A stretch of DNA of 64,000 nucleotides from an uncultured Alphaproteobacteria bacterium. GTDB lineage: Bacteria; Pseudomonadota; Alphaproteobacteria; Micavibrionales; Micavibrionaceae. The first letter of the stretch is position 1; every line of letters begins with the position of its first letter. Below, piece after piece: positions 9,222 through 18,941 of the stretch. Made by a program: the position numbers and the translations under genes. The stretch spans positions 124,001 through 188,000 of the forward strand of contig CAMLMC010000002.1 of assembly GCA_946481075.1 (NCBI GenBank). Reading direction: 5' to 3'. A model generated the notes under the pieces. That model had not been told where the DNA came from. It did not search any database and worked only from the letters and a program-made list of their open reading frames with translations.

Positions 9222-11303
9222 ATGTCCAGATTACGCATCGGAATAGTCCTGAACGCCCTTTTTGCCGTTATTGCACTCTTCCTTATCGCCACATTCGCCA
9301 TAAGCCTGAAAGCATCCTATGACCGCCAGATCACGGCGCGCGACGTTCATAAAGCGGCCATAGTGCTGGATAATGTCTTTATCGCGCTTCAGAATATGCG
9401 GGTGGAGCGGTCGGATGTGCGGATCGCCGTGACGGGCGATACACCTGTCAGCGCGGAACGTGTTGCAGTGATCGCCGATCTGCGCGCCAAATCGGTGCCG
9501 GCGCTGGAAGAGGTTGTGAAGGCCTGCGAAAATATGGATTGTGGCCGCACCAAGGTCGAGGATCTGAAAACCGCACGCGACAATCTTTATGCGATGCGTC
9601 AGACGGCGGACGCCGAAGCGACCAAACCGTTGGCAGCCCGTCCTGCCGATATCAAGCAACGCTGGGAAGACGCTGCGACTGTGGCGATCGAGGCTCTCTC
9701 GCTTATCTCTCGCGATATCGGTGTGGAAACCCGTCAGAAGGATGCCTATGTTGCCGAACTGATCGATATCAAGGATTTCGGCTATATTATTCGCGCAGCC
9801 GCTGGATTGGAACGGAATGTCTACACCGCGGCAATCAAGGCCGGTGTTTTGCCGCCGATGGAACAAACCAAAGCGGCCGCCCTGTGGGGTGAAATCAACG
9901 CGGTGTGGCCTTTGCTGCAAGATCTTGCCTATCGCGAAGGAGCCGATCCCGCGATCAAAAAGGCGGCAGAAGATGCGCAAACAGGCTATTTCGACCGAAT
10001 CTTGCCTATCAAACAAAATCTTCATAACACCCTCGCTGCTGGCTATGCATCGCCGATGGGATTTGAAGAATGGCAAAAGATCACGAATGAATCATTCGAG
10101 GTTTTGGTCGGAACGTCCTTTGCCGCGCTTGATGTCATGAAAGACTATGTTACCAAGCTTGAAAACGATGCGCGTATGAATTTCTGGTTCATGCTCGGTG
10201 AACTGGTGCTTGTTATTCTCATCAGCGGATTTGCCATGCTGATGGTCCGCAACAAAGTGGTCAAACCATTGAACACGATGACGGATGCGATGCTCGAAGT
10301 GGCAGGCGGCAAGCTTGACGGCGAAGTCCCCTATGCGAACAACAAGGATGAAATCGGCGATCTGGCCGGTGCCCTCGTGACGTTCAAGGAAAATGCAATC
10401 GAACGGCGCAATGCCGAAGAAGCCAACCGCAAGGAGCAGGAGCAGAAAGAAAAACGCCGCATTGCAATTGAAAGCATGATCGCGGAGTTTGAAAACAATA
10501 TCTCCGGCTATCTGGCCAAGGTTGAATCGGCATCGGGCAATATGGGACAGACATCACGCGATATGTCGGGTTATGCCGTGGGTACATCGGAACAGGCTTC
10601 TATCGTTGCCTCGTCGGCTCAGGAAACGGCGACCAGCATGCAGACGGTGGCCGCCGCGACCGAAGAATTATCCGCCGCCGTTGCCGAAATCGCCCGTCAG
10701 GTCGAAGAAAGCAGCAACATTGTCGATCATGCGGTGAAGGAAGCCGAAGAAACGAACGGCACGGTTTCAGAACTGGCGCAATCGGCGCAACGTATTGGCG
10801 AGGTGGTGGAGTTGATCAACCAGATCGCCGAACAGACAAACCTTCTCGCGCTCAATGCCACGATCGAGGCCGCACGGGCGGGCGATGCGGGTAAGGGCTT
10901 TGCCGTTGTCGCGAACGAGGTAAAGGCGCTCTCTACCCAAACCGCAAAGGCCACCGAAGAAATATCGGTGCAGATCGAGTCAATGCGCGGCTCGACCGAA
11001 AATGCGGTTGCGGCCATTCAGGGCATCAGCGCCACAATCACAAGGATCAGCGAGATCGCCTCGACCATTTCTTCCGCCGTGGAGGAACAGAACGTTGTGA
11101 CGAAAGACATTACCAGCAACCTGCACATGGCGAATTCGGCGACCGACTCCCTGACGGCCTCTATCGTGAATGTCAGCAACACGGCGGAACAGACAGGGGA
11201 GGCGAGCAAGAGTGTGCTGGCCGCAGCCGGTGAAATTTCCGATGTCTCCTTGTCTATCAACAAGGAGATCAAGGGCTTCCTTGCGAACATCAAGGCGGCG
11301 TAA
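9222..11303 (+). CDS. Methyl-accepting chemotaxis protein
   Basis: This is a transmembrane chemoreceptor of 693 residues. A first membrane helix (about 8-28) is followed by a long, mostly helical periplasmic sensor region, a second helix near residues 320-342, a HAMP domain and the cytoplasmic signalling coiled coil. The conserved hairpin tip ([18 protein letters not shown], then [12 protein letters not shown]) sits at about residues 535-566. The ligand is not predictable. No other chemotaxis gene is in the window. The ATG at 9222 gives a normal signal-anchor start ([20 protein letters not shown]). Confidence 0.95.
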   Translation: MSRLRIGIVLNALFAVIALFLIATFAISLKASYDRQITARDVHKAAIVLDNVFIALQNMRVERSDVRIAVTGDTPVSAERVAVIADLRAKSVPALEEVVKACENMDCGRTKVEDLKTARDNLYAMRQTADAEATKPLAARPADIKQRWEDAATVAIEALSLISRDIGVETRQKDAYVAELIDIKDFGYIIRAAAGLERNVYTAAIKAGVLPPMEQTKAAALWGEINAVWPLLQDLAYREGADPAIKKAAEDAQTGYFDRILPIKQNLHNTLAAGYASPMGFEEWQKITNESFEVLVGTSFAALDVMKDYVTKLENDARMNFWFMLGELVLVILISGFAMLMVRNKVVKPLNTMTDAMLEVAGGKLDGEVPYANNKDEIGDLAGALVTFKENAIERRNAEEANRKEQEQKEKRRIAIESMIAEFENNISGYLAKVESASGNMGQTSRDMSGYAVGTSEQASIVASSAQETATSMQTVAAATEELSAAVAEIARQVEESSNIVDHAVKEAEETNGTVSELAQSAQRIGEVVELINQIAEQTNLLALNATIEAARAGDAGKGFAVVANEVKALSTQTAKATEEISVQIESMRGSTENAVAAIQGISATITRISEIASTISSAVEEQNVVTKDITSNLHMANSATDSLTASIVNVSNTAEQTGEASKSVLAAAGEISDVSLSINKEIKGFLANIKAA

Positions 11304-11321
11304 GTCTTATTCTATTGAAAC

Positions 11322-11354
11322 CGCCCTTTCCGTTCATGCGGGGAGGGCGTTTTT
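11322..11354 (+). terminator. Rho-independent terminator after the chemoreceptor gene
   Basis: CGCCCTTTCCG pairs with CGGGGAGGGCG (one mismatch or GU step) across a short loop and is followed by five T. It lies 19 bases after the stop codon and also faces the convergent sdhAF4 gene. Confidence 0.85.
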
Positions 11355-11363
11355 ATTGCGCGG

Positions 11364-11528
11364 TTAAAAATCCACGCATTTTCCGCCGATTTCCCAGTCA
11401 CCATAGCGGACGGGGTCCAGGCCGCCGCGCCCCCCGATTTCTTGCGGTTTTTCCTGTGACGGCAAGGGCGCGTCCGGTTTTACGGCTTTATCATCCGGCT
11501 TTTTCGGTGTATCAGGTTTTGTGCTCAT
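11364..11528 (-). CDS. sdhAF4: DUF1674 / succinate dehydrogenase assembly factor 4-like protein
   Basis: This 54-residue protein is easily missed. The Lys/Pro-rich N terminus (MSTKPDTPKKPDDK) leads to the family signature EIGGRGGLDPVRYGDWE and a C-terminal VDF. That signature is shared by bacterial DUF1674 proteins and mitochondrial Sdh8/SDHAF4, which bind the flavinated SdhA subunit during assembly of succinate dehydrogenase. The gene is divergent from aroQ-rsmB with only 20 bases between the two ATGs. No sdh genes are in the window. From memory, DUF1674 next to rsmB is a recurrent alphaproteobacterial neighbourhood. The symbol follows the eukaryotic name. Confidence 0.88.
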   Translation of the reverse strand: MSTKPDTPKKPDDKAVKPDAPLPSQEKPQEIGGRGGLDPVRYGDWEIGGKCVDF

Positions 11529-11548
11529 AAGCTGACTATAGGATATCC

Positions 11549-11827
11549 ATGGAAATTTTAAAGCCCTACCGTGACCGCATCGATGCTCTCGACGACCAGA
11601 TTGTCGATTTACTCGCTGAGCGGATAGGCATTATTCGCGAGGTTGGCGCGCTCAAGGCCGCGCAGAATATCCCGCCCGTGTTGCAGGACCGCGTCGATGA
11701 AGTGCGGGAACGTTGCGCCGCCCGCGCCGCTGAAAAAGGCCTGGACGCCGATATGGTGCGTGGTTTGTATGACCGCCTGATCCGTCATTGCTGTGACCTC
11801 GAAGCCGAGATAATAAAGACATCATGA
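11549..11827 (+). CDS. Chorismate mutase, AroQ class
   Basis: This all-helical enzyme converts chorismate to prephenate for phenylalanine and tyrosine synthesis. The 92-residue length and the sequence YRDRIDALDDQIVDLLAERI, followed by EVGALKAAQ, match the AroQ helix 1, including the catalytic Arg and Lys positions. Isochorismate pyruvate lyases share this fold, so that activity remains an alternative. The stop overlaps the start of rsmB by 4 bases (ATGA), so the two are translationally coupled. Confidence 0.88.
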   Translation: MEILKPYRDRIDALDDQIVDLLAERIGIIREVGALKAAQNIPPVLQDRVDEVRERCAARAAEKGLDADMVRGLYDRLIRHCCDLEAEIIKTS

Positions 11828-13164
11828 CGGACCTTCAGCCCGATTTGCTTGGCGATCTTCCATCCGATGGCGTGGCCTCCCGCGCCGCCGCGCTTGCGAT
11901 TCTTTCGCATGTTCTGGGGCAGAAAAAGATGCTGGACTCTGTTCTGGAGCGCGAAAGCGGCTTTAACCGTCTGCCGCCGCGCGACCGCGCGTTTGTGCGC
12001 ATGCTGGTATCGACCATCCTCCGCCGCCGGGGTCAGCTTGACGATCTTTTGCTGCGGGCGAGTGACAAGGGGGAATTGCCGCGGCCGGAACAGCTCAAAT
12101 GGATTCTCTATATCGGCATTGCGCAAATTCTTTTCATGGATGTCGCGGACCACGCCGCCGTGAATACGTCGGTTGATCTTGCCGCCGCCGAAGGGATGGA
12201 AGGCAAAAAGGGGTTCGTGAATGCGATTCTTCGCCGCATGACGGGGGAAGGGAAAGCATGGCTGAAAGAACAGGATGCGGCCTCCTTGAATATCCCCGAC
12301 TGGATTTACACGCAATGGATCAATGCCTATGGCGCGATGAAGGCGAAAGAAATTGCGGAGGCCTCTCTGACTGAGGCTTCGCTCGACATCACGATCAAAA
12401 ATCCGAAAGAAGAATCGCTCTGGGCCGGTGCGCTGGAGGCCGCGGTGCTGCCGACTGGATCGCTGCGCCGTTCGTCCGGCGGGCATGTCACCGATCTGCC
12501 CGGATACAATGACGGTGCGTGGTGGATTCAGGATGCGTCCTCCGCGCTGCCTGCCACCTTGCTTGGTGATGTTGCGGGGAAGACGGTTCTGGATCTCTGT
12601 GCCGCCCCGGGCGGCAAAACCGCGCAGCTTGCGGCGATGGGCGCCAACGTTGTCGCGGCGGACCGGTCTGCCGCGCGCATGGCGACACTGCGTGAAAATC
12701 TCCGCCGCCTGAAACTGGAGGGGCAGGTGCAGACGATGATCGAAGATGGGTCTGTCTGGAAACCGCGGGACAAATTCACGCATATTCTTCTCGATGCGCC
12801 TTGTTCCGCCACCGGTACTATTCGCCGCCATCCCGATCTTTTGTCTCTCAAAAATTACAAGGATCAGGAAGGGTTGATGAGCATTCAGGCGCGTCTTCTC
12901 GATAATGCGGCGGAAATGCTCGAGGTTGGGGGCATATTGATTTACTGCACCTGTTCCCTGCAAAAAGACGAAGGTGAAAATCAGGTTGCCCGTTTCCTGA
13001 TCGCCAATCGCCATTTCCGGCGCGTGCCGATCCGTGCGTCTGAAATAGGCAATATCATTGGCGGCCTGACATCCGATGGGGATGTCCGCATTCTGCCCCA
13101 GCATCTGGGGGAACAAGGCGGCATGGACGGGTTCTATATCGCAAGGTTACAGAAGAACGCCTAA
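11824..13164 (+). CDS. rsmB: 16S rRNA (cytosine-C5) methyltransferase RsmB/Fmu
   Basis: This enzyme methylates a cytosine of 16S rRNA (C967 in E. coli) using S-adenosylmethionine. Its 446 residues begin with a NusB-like helical domain and continue with the Rossmann methyltransferase domain. The SAM-binding motif is VLDLCAAPGGKTAQL, and the two catalytic cysteines lie in DAPCSATGTIRRHPD and YCTCSLQKDEGENQ. It starts inside the chorismate mutase gene by a 4-base overlap. Confidence 0.95.
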   Translation: MTDLQPDLLGDLPSDGVASRAAALAILSHVLGQKKMLDSVLERESGFNRLPPRDRAFVRMLVSTILRRRGQLDDLLLRASDKGELPRPEQLKWILYIGIAQILFMDVADHAAVNTSVDLAAAEGMEGKKGFVNAILRRMTGEGKAWLKEQDAASLNIPDWIYTQWINAYGAMKAKEIAEASLTEASLDITIKNPKEESLWAGALEAAVLPTGSLRRSSGGHVTDLPGYNDGAWWIQDASSALPATLLGDVAGKTVLDLCAAPGGKTAQLAAMGANVVAADRSAARMATLRENLRRLKLEGQVQTMIEDGSVWKPRDKFTHILLDAPCSATGTIRRHPDLLSLKNYKDQEGLMSIQARLLDNAAEMLEVGGILIYCTCSLQKDEGENQVARFLIANRHFRRVPIRASEIGNIIGGLTSDGDVRILPQHLGEQGGMDGFYIARLQKNA

Positions 13165-13206
13165 ACCTTTAAAAAATTATCAAAACGATTCGCGCTGTCG
13201 TTGCCC

Positions 13207-13215
13207 TGTGGATAA
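13207..13215 (-). promoter_or_regulatory. Perfect DnaA-box sequence upstream of rpe
   Basis: The sequence TGTGGATAA (TTATCCACA on the other strand) lies in the 118-base gap before rpe. About 0.5 perfect copies would be expected by chance in this window, and three were found. With no partner boxes nearby this copy may well be fortuitous. Confidence 0.3.
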
Positions 13216-13282
13216 ATCACGGGTACAATGATTCGGTAAGGCCCTCTCATCCGCCCCTCCACATCGCGTAAGTGTTTGAATT

Positions 13283-13939
13283 ATGACCCAAAACGTCAGA
13301 ATAGCCCCGTCGATTCTTTCTTCCGATTTTTCAAGGTTGGGGCAGGAAATCGCCGCGATTGACGCGGCTGGTGCGGACTATATCCATATTGATGTCATGG
13401 ACGGGCATTTCGTCCCGAACATCACCTTCGGCCCGCCGGTGATCAAGGCCGTGCGCGGTGCCTCAAAAAAGATTTTTGATTGCCATTTGATGATCGCGCC
13501 GGCGGACCCGTATCTTCAGGCTTTCGCCGATGCCGGATGCGATATCATCACCATCCATGCGGAGGCCGGCTCGCACTGGCACCGCAGCCTGCAGGCGATC
13601 CGCGCCATGGGCAAAAAGGCGGGCCTTGCGATCAATCCGGCAACGCCGACTTCCGTCCTCGACCATGTGATGGATCTTGTCGACCTCGTTCTCGTGATGA
13701 CCGTGAACCCCGGCTTCGGTGGCCAGGCCTATATTCCGCTCGAAGACAAAATCCGCGATGTCCGCGCGCGCATAGATGCGACTGGCCGCGATATTGATCT
13801 GGAGGTCGATGGGGGCATCACGCCGGACACGGCAAAGAAAGTGATTGCGGCGGGCGCCAATGTCCTTGTCGCGGGAACCGCTGTGTTCAAAAACGGCCCC
13901 GCCGGTTATGCCGACGCCATCAAGGTGCTGCGGGGTTAG
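13283..13939 (+). CDS. rpe: Ribulose-phosphate 3-epimerase
   Basis: This TIM-barrel enzyme interconverts ribulose 5-phosphate and xylulose 5-phosphate in the pentose phosphate pathway. The 218-residue length is standard. The metal-binding and active-site motifs are present: [31 protein letters not shown], the [11 protein letters not shown] loop and EVDGGI. The next gene begins 6 bases after the stop, suggesting co-transcription with the heparinase-like gene. Confidence 0.97.
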   Translation: MTQNVRIAPSILSSDFSRLGQEIAAIDAAGADYIHIDVMDGHFVPNITFGPPVIKAVRGASKKIFDCHLMIAPADPYLQAFADAGCDIITIHAEAGSHWHRSLQAIRAMGKKAGLAINPATPTSVLDHVMDLVDLVLVMTVNPGFGGQAYIPLEDKIRDVRARIDATGRDIDLEVDGGITPDTAKKVIAAGANVLVAGTAVFKNGPAGYADAIKVLRG

Positions 13940-13945
13940 TTACTG

Positions 13946-15589
13946 ATGCAATTCATTTCCTCCATTCAATCTTCCATCAAACGCGGCGTCGATAAAATCG
14001 CATGCTCCCGCATGGTTGATAAATGGAAACTTGCGGGGATGGTGCCGGAACGGCTGATCGTTTGCCCCGTTGATGTGTGGAAAGGCTCGCCGGAAAAGGC
14101 GCGCTGGCTTATCCATGGCGGCGTGTTCACGCTCGATGGCGATCAGCTGGAACTTCACAATGCGAACTGGCATCCCGAAGGCGTCGATGACGCATGGATC
14201 AAGCATATCCATGGTTTCGACTGGCTGCGTGATATGCGGGCGCTGGGTGGCGATCAGGGCCGCATGGCCGCGCGCGCGATGCTGGAAAACTGGATGCAGC
14301 AGCATCCTTATAAGAACGATCTTTACTGGCGTGCCGATATTCTGGGCCTGCGCATTTCCAACTGGCTCTCGTCTTTCACCTTCTTCGGCGAAAGCGCGAG
14401 CGAAGAATTCCAATGTGAATTCTATACGCTGCTCGCCCGTCAGGTGCGCCAGCTTTCGCGTTCCGTGCCGGGGCAACTCCACGGCATTGAATTGCTTCAG
14501 GCGATCAAGGGCCTGATCTATGCCGGTATCGCGATGGAAGGCCGGGAACAACTGCTCGAACAGGCACTGAATATCCTCCACAAGGAAATAGGCAAACAGA
14601 TTTTGTCGGATGGCGGGCATGTGACACGTTCGCCGCAGGCATTGCTCGATGCTGTTATGATTCTCGTTGATATACGCACCGCGCTTCGTCAGGGCGGCTA
14701 CCCATGCCCCGAAAAAATTCAGCATGCGCTGGACCGCGCCGTGCCGACGCTGCGTTTCTTCCGTCATGTCGACCGCAAATTTGCTTGTTTCCATGGGTCA
14801 CAGGAAGGCAGCGAGGAATTGATGAAGCAGGTGATGCTGCAAACCAATTCCCGCGCGAAGACGTTAAACTCGCTGCCACACACGGGCTATGAACGTGTCA
14901 ATCTCGGCCGCGGCGTGATTATCATGGATACGGGCAAAAGCCCCAAATGGCCGCATGATACGGCCTCGCATGCCGGGCCGCTGTCGTTTGAATTCAGCTA
15001 TGGAAGAGAGCGCGTTTTTGTGAACTGCGGCTCGCACCCGACCAATCCGGACTGGCAGGACGCGCTGCGTTTTACGGCGGCCCACAACACGCTGGTGATC
15101 GATGACCGCAACGCCTGCGAGATTCACAAGGATGGATCGCTGGCCCGCAAACCCAAAAAAGTCACAATCAACCGCGATGATAAAATCGAACATATCCTGA
15201 TCGACGCCAGCCACGATGGCTATGTGCCGCTCAACGGGATCACGCATCGCCGCCGCCTTTATTACGCGGATCAGGGGAATGATCTGCGCGGCGAAGATAC
15301 GCTGACCTGCACGATTGGATTGTCCAAACCGCATAAGGTCGCCGCGCGTTTCCACCTTCATCCGGATGTGAGTGTGTCTTTGGTGAAGGAAGGATGCGAA
15401 GCCATTCTTGCTTTGCCATCGGGCATCGGCTGGCGCTTCACGGCCGAAGGCGCGCAATTGGAAATCGAAGATTCCATCTATCTCGGCGAAGGCATCCGCC
15501 CGCGCAAGACGAAACAGCTTGTCATCATGGCGGATATGGATTCCGACCAGCTGCAAATCAAATGGGCGATGCAGAGAGAGCTGCTTTAG
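13946..15589 (+). CDS. Heparinase II/III-family protein
   Basis: This 547-residue protein has the architecture of the heparinase II/III family: an N-terminal helical toroid (about residues 60-300, with the conserved HGFDWLRD stretch) and a C-terminal beta-rich half (about 330-540, with HNTLVIDD and FHLHPDVSVS). Family members are polysaccharide lyases, but the alphaproteobacterial paralogues near purH/rsmB have no assigned substrate. No signal peptide is visible, which argues against a secreted lyase. It lies 6 bases after rpe and ends 5 bases before a palindromic repeat. Confidence 0.85.
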   Translation: MQFISSIQSSIKRGVDKIACSRMVDKWKLAGMVPERLIVCPVDVWKGSPEKARWLIHGGVFTLDGDQLELHNANWHPEGVDDAWIKHIHGFDWLRDMRALGGDQGRMAARAMLENWMQQHPYKNDLYWRADILGLRISNWLSSFTFFGESASEEFQCEFYTLLARQVRQLSRSVPGQLHGIELLQAIKGLIYAGIAMEGREQLLEQALNILHKEIGKQILSDGGHVTRSPQALLDAVMILVDIRTALRQGGYPCPEKIQHALDRAVPTLRFFRHVDRKFACFHGSQEGSEELMKQVMLQTNSRAKTLNSLPHTGYERVNLGRGVIIMDTGKSPKWPHDTASHAGPLSFEFSYGRERVFVNCGSHPTNPDWQDALRFTAAHNTLVIDDRNACEIHKDGSLARKPKKVTINRDDKIEHILIDASHDGYVPLNGITHRRRLYYADQGNDLRGEDTLTCTIGLSKPHKVAARFHLHPDVSVSLVKEGCEAILALPSGIGWRFTAEGAQLEIEDSIYLGEGIRPRKTKQLVIMADMDSDQLQIKWAMQRELL

Positions 15590-15594
15590 AAGTG

Positions 15595-15658
15595 TCATCC
15601 TGAGGGAGCATAGCGACCGAAGGATCTCGTGAGATTCTTCGCTGCGCTCAGAATGACA
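15595..15658 (-). repeat. Intergenic palindromic repeat, copy 2
   Basis: This element is in the same orientation as copy 1 (TCATCCTGAGGGA to GCTCAGAATGACA). It fills the gap between the heparinase-like gene and the convergent exporter ATPase gene, whose stop codon begins at the next base. The hairpin could act as a bidirectional terminator or mRNA end-protector here. Confidence 0.85.
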
Positions 15659-16336
15659 TTATAGTTCAATCCTACCATCCACAATATGAATCCGTTTGTC
15701 GGCCACATCCGCGAAATGCATATCATGCGTGACGGCGACCACGGCGCGGCCCGGTTGATGGGCGAGGTCGTGTAATATTTTCTGCACAGTCGCGGCGCTG
15801 TGGGAGTCAAGGTTGCCGGTCGGTTCATCCGCCATGATGAGCATCGGATCGTTGGCAAGGGCCCGTGCAATCGCCACGCGCTGCGCCTGACCGCCCGATA
15901 ATTGTTTGGGAATTTTCCTGATCTGGTCTTTCAGGCCAATCGATTCCAGAAGCATTGTCGCTTTTTCAATTTGTTCCTTGTCCGAAAGTTTGCCTAGTTT
16001 ACGCATTGGCATGCGGACATTCTCAAGCGCGGAAAATTCCGGCAGCAAAAAGTGGAATTGAAAAATAAAGCCAAGTTTTTCGAGGCGCAGCGCGGCCAGA
16101 TCGTTTTCATCCATTTTTGCCGTTTCAACACCATCAATGTGGATTGTGCCTTTGGTTGGCTGGTCCAGCAATCCCAACAGATAAAGTAGCGATGATTTCC
16201 CTGATCCAGACGGGCCCGTGATCGCCGTGAATTCCCCTTCTATAATATCAAGGCTGGCGTTTTTCACGAGCGTTACAGGCACTTCGCCGGAAAGGGTGCG
16301 TTCCAGATTGCGGGCGGAAAGAAGGACGCGGCCCAT
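15659..16336 (-). CDS. ABC transporter ATP-binding protein, LolD/MacB-type
   Basis: This is the nucleotide-binding subunit of a type VII (MacB-like) ABC transporter, 225 residues. It has Walker [10 protein letters not shown] (41-49), signature LSGGQ (146-150), Walker B LIMADE (166-171) and an H-loop near VTHDMHFA. The [10 protein letters not shown] stretch after the Q-loop is typical of LolD, MacB and DevA. It is the last gene of a three-gene operon with its permease (2 bases upstream) and a membrane fusion protein. Confidence 0.93.
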   Translation of the reverse strand: MGRVLLSARNLERTLSGEVPVTLVKNASLDIIEGEFTAITGPSGSGKSSLLYLLGLLDQPTKGTIHIDGVETAKMDENDLAALRLEKLGFIFQFHFLLPEFSALENVRMPMRKLGKLSDKEQIEKATMLLESIGLKDQIRKIPKQLSGGQAQRVAIARALANDPMLIMADEPTGNLDSHSAATVQKILHDLAHQPGRAVVAVTHDMHFADVADKRIHIVDGRIEL

Positions 16337-16338
16337 GC

Positions 16339-17580
16339 TTAGCTACCCCTCAATATATCGACAGGCAGAACTTTTGCCCCTTTGCGGGCCGGCAGGTATG
16401 ATGCCATCACGGCGGCGATAAAGGCAAACGCACCGGCGATAAAAAATTGCGGCGCGGACCAATCGATCGGCATATTCACCGGCTCGCTCACCCCCGGCGG
16501 TTTGAATTCAATCTGCATCAACGCATACATCAGCGCGCAGCCGAGTGGCAGCCCCAGCATAACGCCGCCGATACCGAGGACGCAGCCCTGAATGATAAAA
16601 ATCCATTTAATGTCGCCTGCGCGAAAGCCCATGGATTTTAATATCGCGATATCTTTTTGTTTTTCCATGATGATGGTGAAGATAATATTGTAAATCCCAA
16701 ACGCCGCGACGAGGAGAACCGCGCTCACCACCGTATACATGATGATGTTGCGGATCGCGAGCGTGCTCATAATATCCTCTGATGCTTCCTGCCATGACAC
16801 GGCCTTGTAACCGATGCGTGATTCCAGTTCACGGGCGAGGGCTTCGGCTTTTGCCGAATCCTCCATCTTAATGATCACAGTGTTGGCGCGGTTCGATTTG
16901 TTCATCATCGCCTGCACACGTTTGATATCGGTGAAGGCCTGTTTCTCATCGTAATCGACCGATCCGGTGCGGAAAATCCCGACGATTTTAAATGTGCGAA
17001 CCTGCCCTGTGCTCGCGGTTAAAGTAATGTTGTCGCCATTCTGCAGCATCAGGCGGCGGACCAGTTCCGCACCGACAATAATGCCGTTCCGGTTCGATAT
17101 TAGATCGTTGACCGATCCTTCCACCATATTTTCTTCAATGGTGGTGAGGTTCAGCATGTCTTGCGGGATCATGCCGTTCAGCACAATCGAAAAATCACGG
17201 CCCGCGAAATTGAGGATGGCGGAACCGGATAAAGAGGCGCTCGCCCGCACACCCGGCATTGCTTTTAATTCATCCACAATGCGTTTGTATCCGCGTATGC
17301 CGCGCGTTTCGGGAAGGGGCTGGATGCTGCGTAATTCAACCACGCTCCCTTCATAGATCTGTTCCACGGGTTGTATCTTGGCTTCGCGGAATTCATCACT
17401 GATCGTGATATGCGGCGCGTTGTCGATCAGGCGTTTAATAAAATCGTTTTGCGACCCCTGCATGAGGGAGGCTATGGCCAGGAAGAACGCCACGCCAATG
17501 ATAACGCCGAGTAGAGACACAAGGCTCTGGCGCTTGCGCGCCATAATGTGTTTGATGGCGATGTAAAAGAAAAGCCGCAT
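16339..17580 (-). CDS. ABC transporter permease, FtsX/MacB-like
   Basis: The 413-residue protein has the LolC/MacB topology: one membrane helix near residues 15-38, a large periplasmic domain (about 40-270) and three helices in the last 140 residues. The C terminus ends PARKGAKVLPVDILRG, a hallmark of MacB/LolE-type permeases. With the adjacent fusion protein and ATPase it forms a tripartite system of the MacAB or DevBCA kind. Lipoprotein sorting (LolCDE) is less likely because a membrane fusion protein is present. Confidence 0.9.
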   Translation of the reverse strand: MRLFFYIAIKHIMARKRQSLVSLLGVIIGVAFFLAIASLMQGSQNDFIKRLIDNAPHITISDEFREAKIQPVEQIYEGSVVELRSIQPLPETRGIRGYKRIVDELKAMPGVRASASLSGSAILNFAGRDFSIVLNGMIPQDMLNLTTIEENMVEGSVNDLISNRNGIIVGAELVRRLMLQNGDNITLTASTGQVRTFKIVGIFRTGSVDYDEKQAFTDIKRVQAMMNKSNRANTVIIKMEDSAKAEALARELESRIGYKAVSWQEASEDIMSTLAIRNIIMYTVVSAVLLVAAFGIYNIIFTIIMEKQKDIAILKSMGFRAGDIKWIFIIQGCVLGIGGVMLGLPLGCALMYALMQIEFKPPGVSEPVNMPIDWSAPQFFIAGAFAFIAAVMASYLPARKGAKVLPVDILRGS

Positions 17581-17585
17581 GGTTG

Positions 17586-18599
17586 TTAACAGCCTGTGCC
17601 CATATTACAGACATTCTTATCTTCGGTTTGCATGATGCCCGCCACATCGTCATATCGCACCGCAATCATATCGCCTTCGGCCAGGCCTTCCAGAATTTCG
17701 ATTCGCGTGTCCGTTCTAATTCCTGTCTTGACGGCAGATTTTTCAAACTTGTCACCGCGCTTTACCCATATCTCGCCTTCTTTGACGGATGCGAGCGGAA
17801 CCATCATCGCGCGTTCTTTTTCCTGCGTAATGATGTTTGTCTCTGCGGTCATGCCGATCATCAAAGGTGTTTGTTCATCAAGGCTGACTCGAACGCGGTA
17901 AGACCGTGCAACAGGATCGCCCTTTGGCGTAATGCTTTGGACCTTGCCGTTGAAAATCTGGCCCGGATAGGCGTCGGCGCTGATCAAAACTTTTTGATCT
18001 GCTTTGACAAGCGCAATGTCTTCCTCGTCGACTTCGGTTTCGATTCTGACGCGGTCGCCGCCATTCATCCAAAAGACGGGCTCGGATGGTGTTGCCAATT
18101 CGCCGATCTCGCCATCGCGTCGAATAATCGTGCCGTCTTGCGGCGCGGTGAGTTGCAAATAGGAAAGCTCCGCCCTCGTGCGCTCAACGGCGGCCTTTGT
18201 TGTGGCATAGGTGGCTTGCGCATTTTCTAAACCTTCTTTCGAAAGCGCGCCGGATTTGGCAAGGCGCTGGCTGCGGGCCAGATCTTTTTCGGCAAGGCTC
18301 ATGCGGGCCTGCGCCTCGGCAAGCGAACTGCGGATATCGCCTGATTCCAGTTGCGCCAGAACTTGCCCGGTTGTGACCACGTGCCCCTCATCGGCATCGA
18401 GTGAAACTATCCGTGCGGATAATTTCGGCGCAATCGGAATCATCTGCGCCGCCTCCACCGTGCCGGTCGCATAAACCGCCTGAACGGCCTTGGTATAGGC
18501 GGGGAAGGCGGTTTCGATTGCCGGGCCACCGTTGCGGTTAAGAACAAGCAGGGCGACCAGAATGGCAACGATAACGACGGGGATAGCAAATTTCTTCAT
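17586..18599 (-). CDS. Membrane fusion protein of the ABC exporter (HlyD/MacA/DevB-like)
   Basis: This periplasmic adaptor of 337 residues is anchored by an N-terminal hydrophobic helix (residues 4-20). It shows a first lipoyl half-domain (IVSLDADEGHVVTTGQVLAQLES), a helical hairpin with alternating Lys, Glu and Ala (about 95-140), a second lipoyl half (QDGTIIRRDGEIGELATPSEPV) and a beta-barrel. It starts the operon, and the permease begins 5 bases after its stop. The outer-membrane partner is not encoded nearby. The substrate is unknown. Confidence 0.9.
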   Translation of the reverse strand: MKKFAIPVVIVAILVALLVLNRNGGPAIETAFPAYTKAVQAVYATGTVEAAQMIPIAPKLSARIVSLDADEGHVVTTGQVLAQLESGDIRSSLAEAQARMSLAEKDLARSQRLAKSGALSKEGLENAQATYATTKAAVERTRAELSYLQLTAPQDGTIIRRDGEIGELATPSEPVFWMNGGDRVRIETEVDEEDIALVKADQKVLISADAYPGQIFNGKVQSITPKGDPVARSYRVRVSLDEQTPLMIGMTAETNIITQEKERAMMVPLASVKEGEIWVKRGDKFEKSAVKTGIRTDTRIEILEGLAEGDMIAVRYDDVAGIMQTEDKNVCNMGTGC

Positions 18600-18688
18600 A
18601 AAAGACCTTCCGGTTCATAACACCTTATACGGTAAAGAGTTTCCGCGGGTAAACGGTGCGATGATAAAAGCGACCCAAAAACATTTTT

Positions 18689-18703
18689 GTTCTTTATTTG
18701 TTC
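18689..18703 (+). promoter_or_regulatory. Possible LexA box with overlapping promoter
   Basis: The sequence GTTCTTTATTTGTTC matches the alphaproteobacterial LexA operator GTTC-N7-GTTC exactly. A candidate -35 (TTGTTC, 18687) overlaps it, and TATACA at 18709 is spaced 16 bases away. A perfect 15-bp palindrome TTTATACAGTATAAA (18707-18721) covers the -10. About two matches to GTTC-N7-GTTC are expected by chance in a window of this size, so position is the main argument: it lies 26 bases before a small ORF that leads into radA. Confidence 0.5.
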
Positions 18704-18728
18704 TCATTTATACAGTATAAATACAGGC

Positions 18729-18941
18729 ATGACTTATTCATCGATTTCCATACCCGCCCAGTCTCTTTTTGCTCCTTTTGATACGTTCGAAAAGCTGCTC
18801 TCCTTCTGCCTTTCTTATGAAAATAAACGGGCGGCAAGCCCCCTGCAAAAGGCTTCGGAGTCGCAAAACGAACTGGACAAACAGGGCGGTTTTTTAGGCA
18901 AAATTGAAAAACAAACTAATGGATATGTTTCTGATATATAA
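18729..18941 (+). CDS. Small protein of unknown function upstream of radA
   Basis: This 70-residue frame starts MTYSSISIPAQSLFAPFDTF and ends in a Lys/Gln/Glu-rich hydrophilic half. It has no membrane helix and no recognised domain. It follows a possible LexA box and promoter, and radA begins 20 bases after its stop, so the two are probably one transcript. If the LexA site is real, this would be a DNA-damage-induced small protein. The Shine-Dalgarno sequence is weak (ACAGG). Confidence 0.5.
   Translation: MTYSSISIPAQSLFAPFDTFEKLLSFCLSYENKRAASPLQKASESQNELDKQGGFLGKIEKQTNGYVSDI

Noticed and set aside
11785..13116. A 443-codon minus-strand frame opposite rsmB
   Set aside because: It is antisense to a well-supported methyltransferase gene, with a composition typical of shadow frames (His, Arg, Phe-rich).
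13207..13215. DnaA box before rpe as part of an origin
   Set aside because: It is a single box without AT-rich DNA or partner boxes and lies far from dnaA; it is listed only as a low-confidence site.
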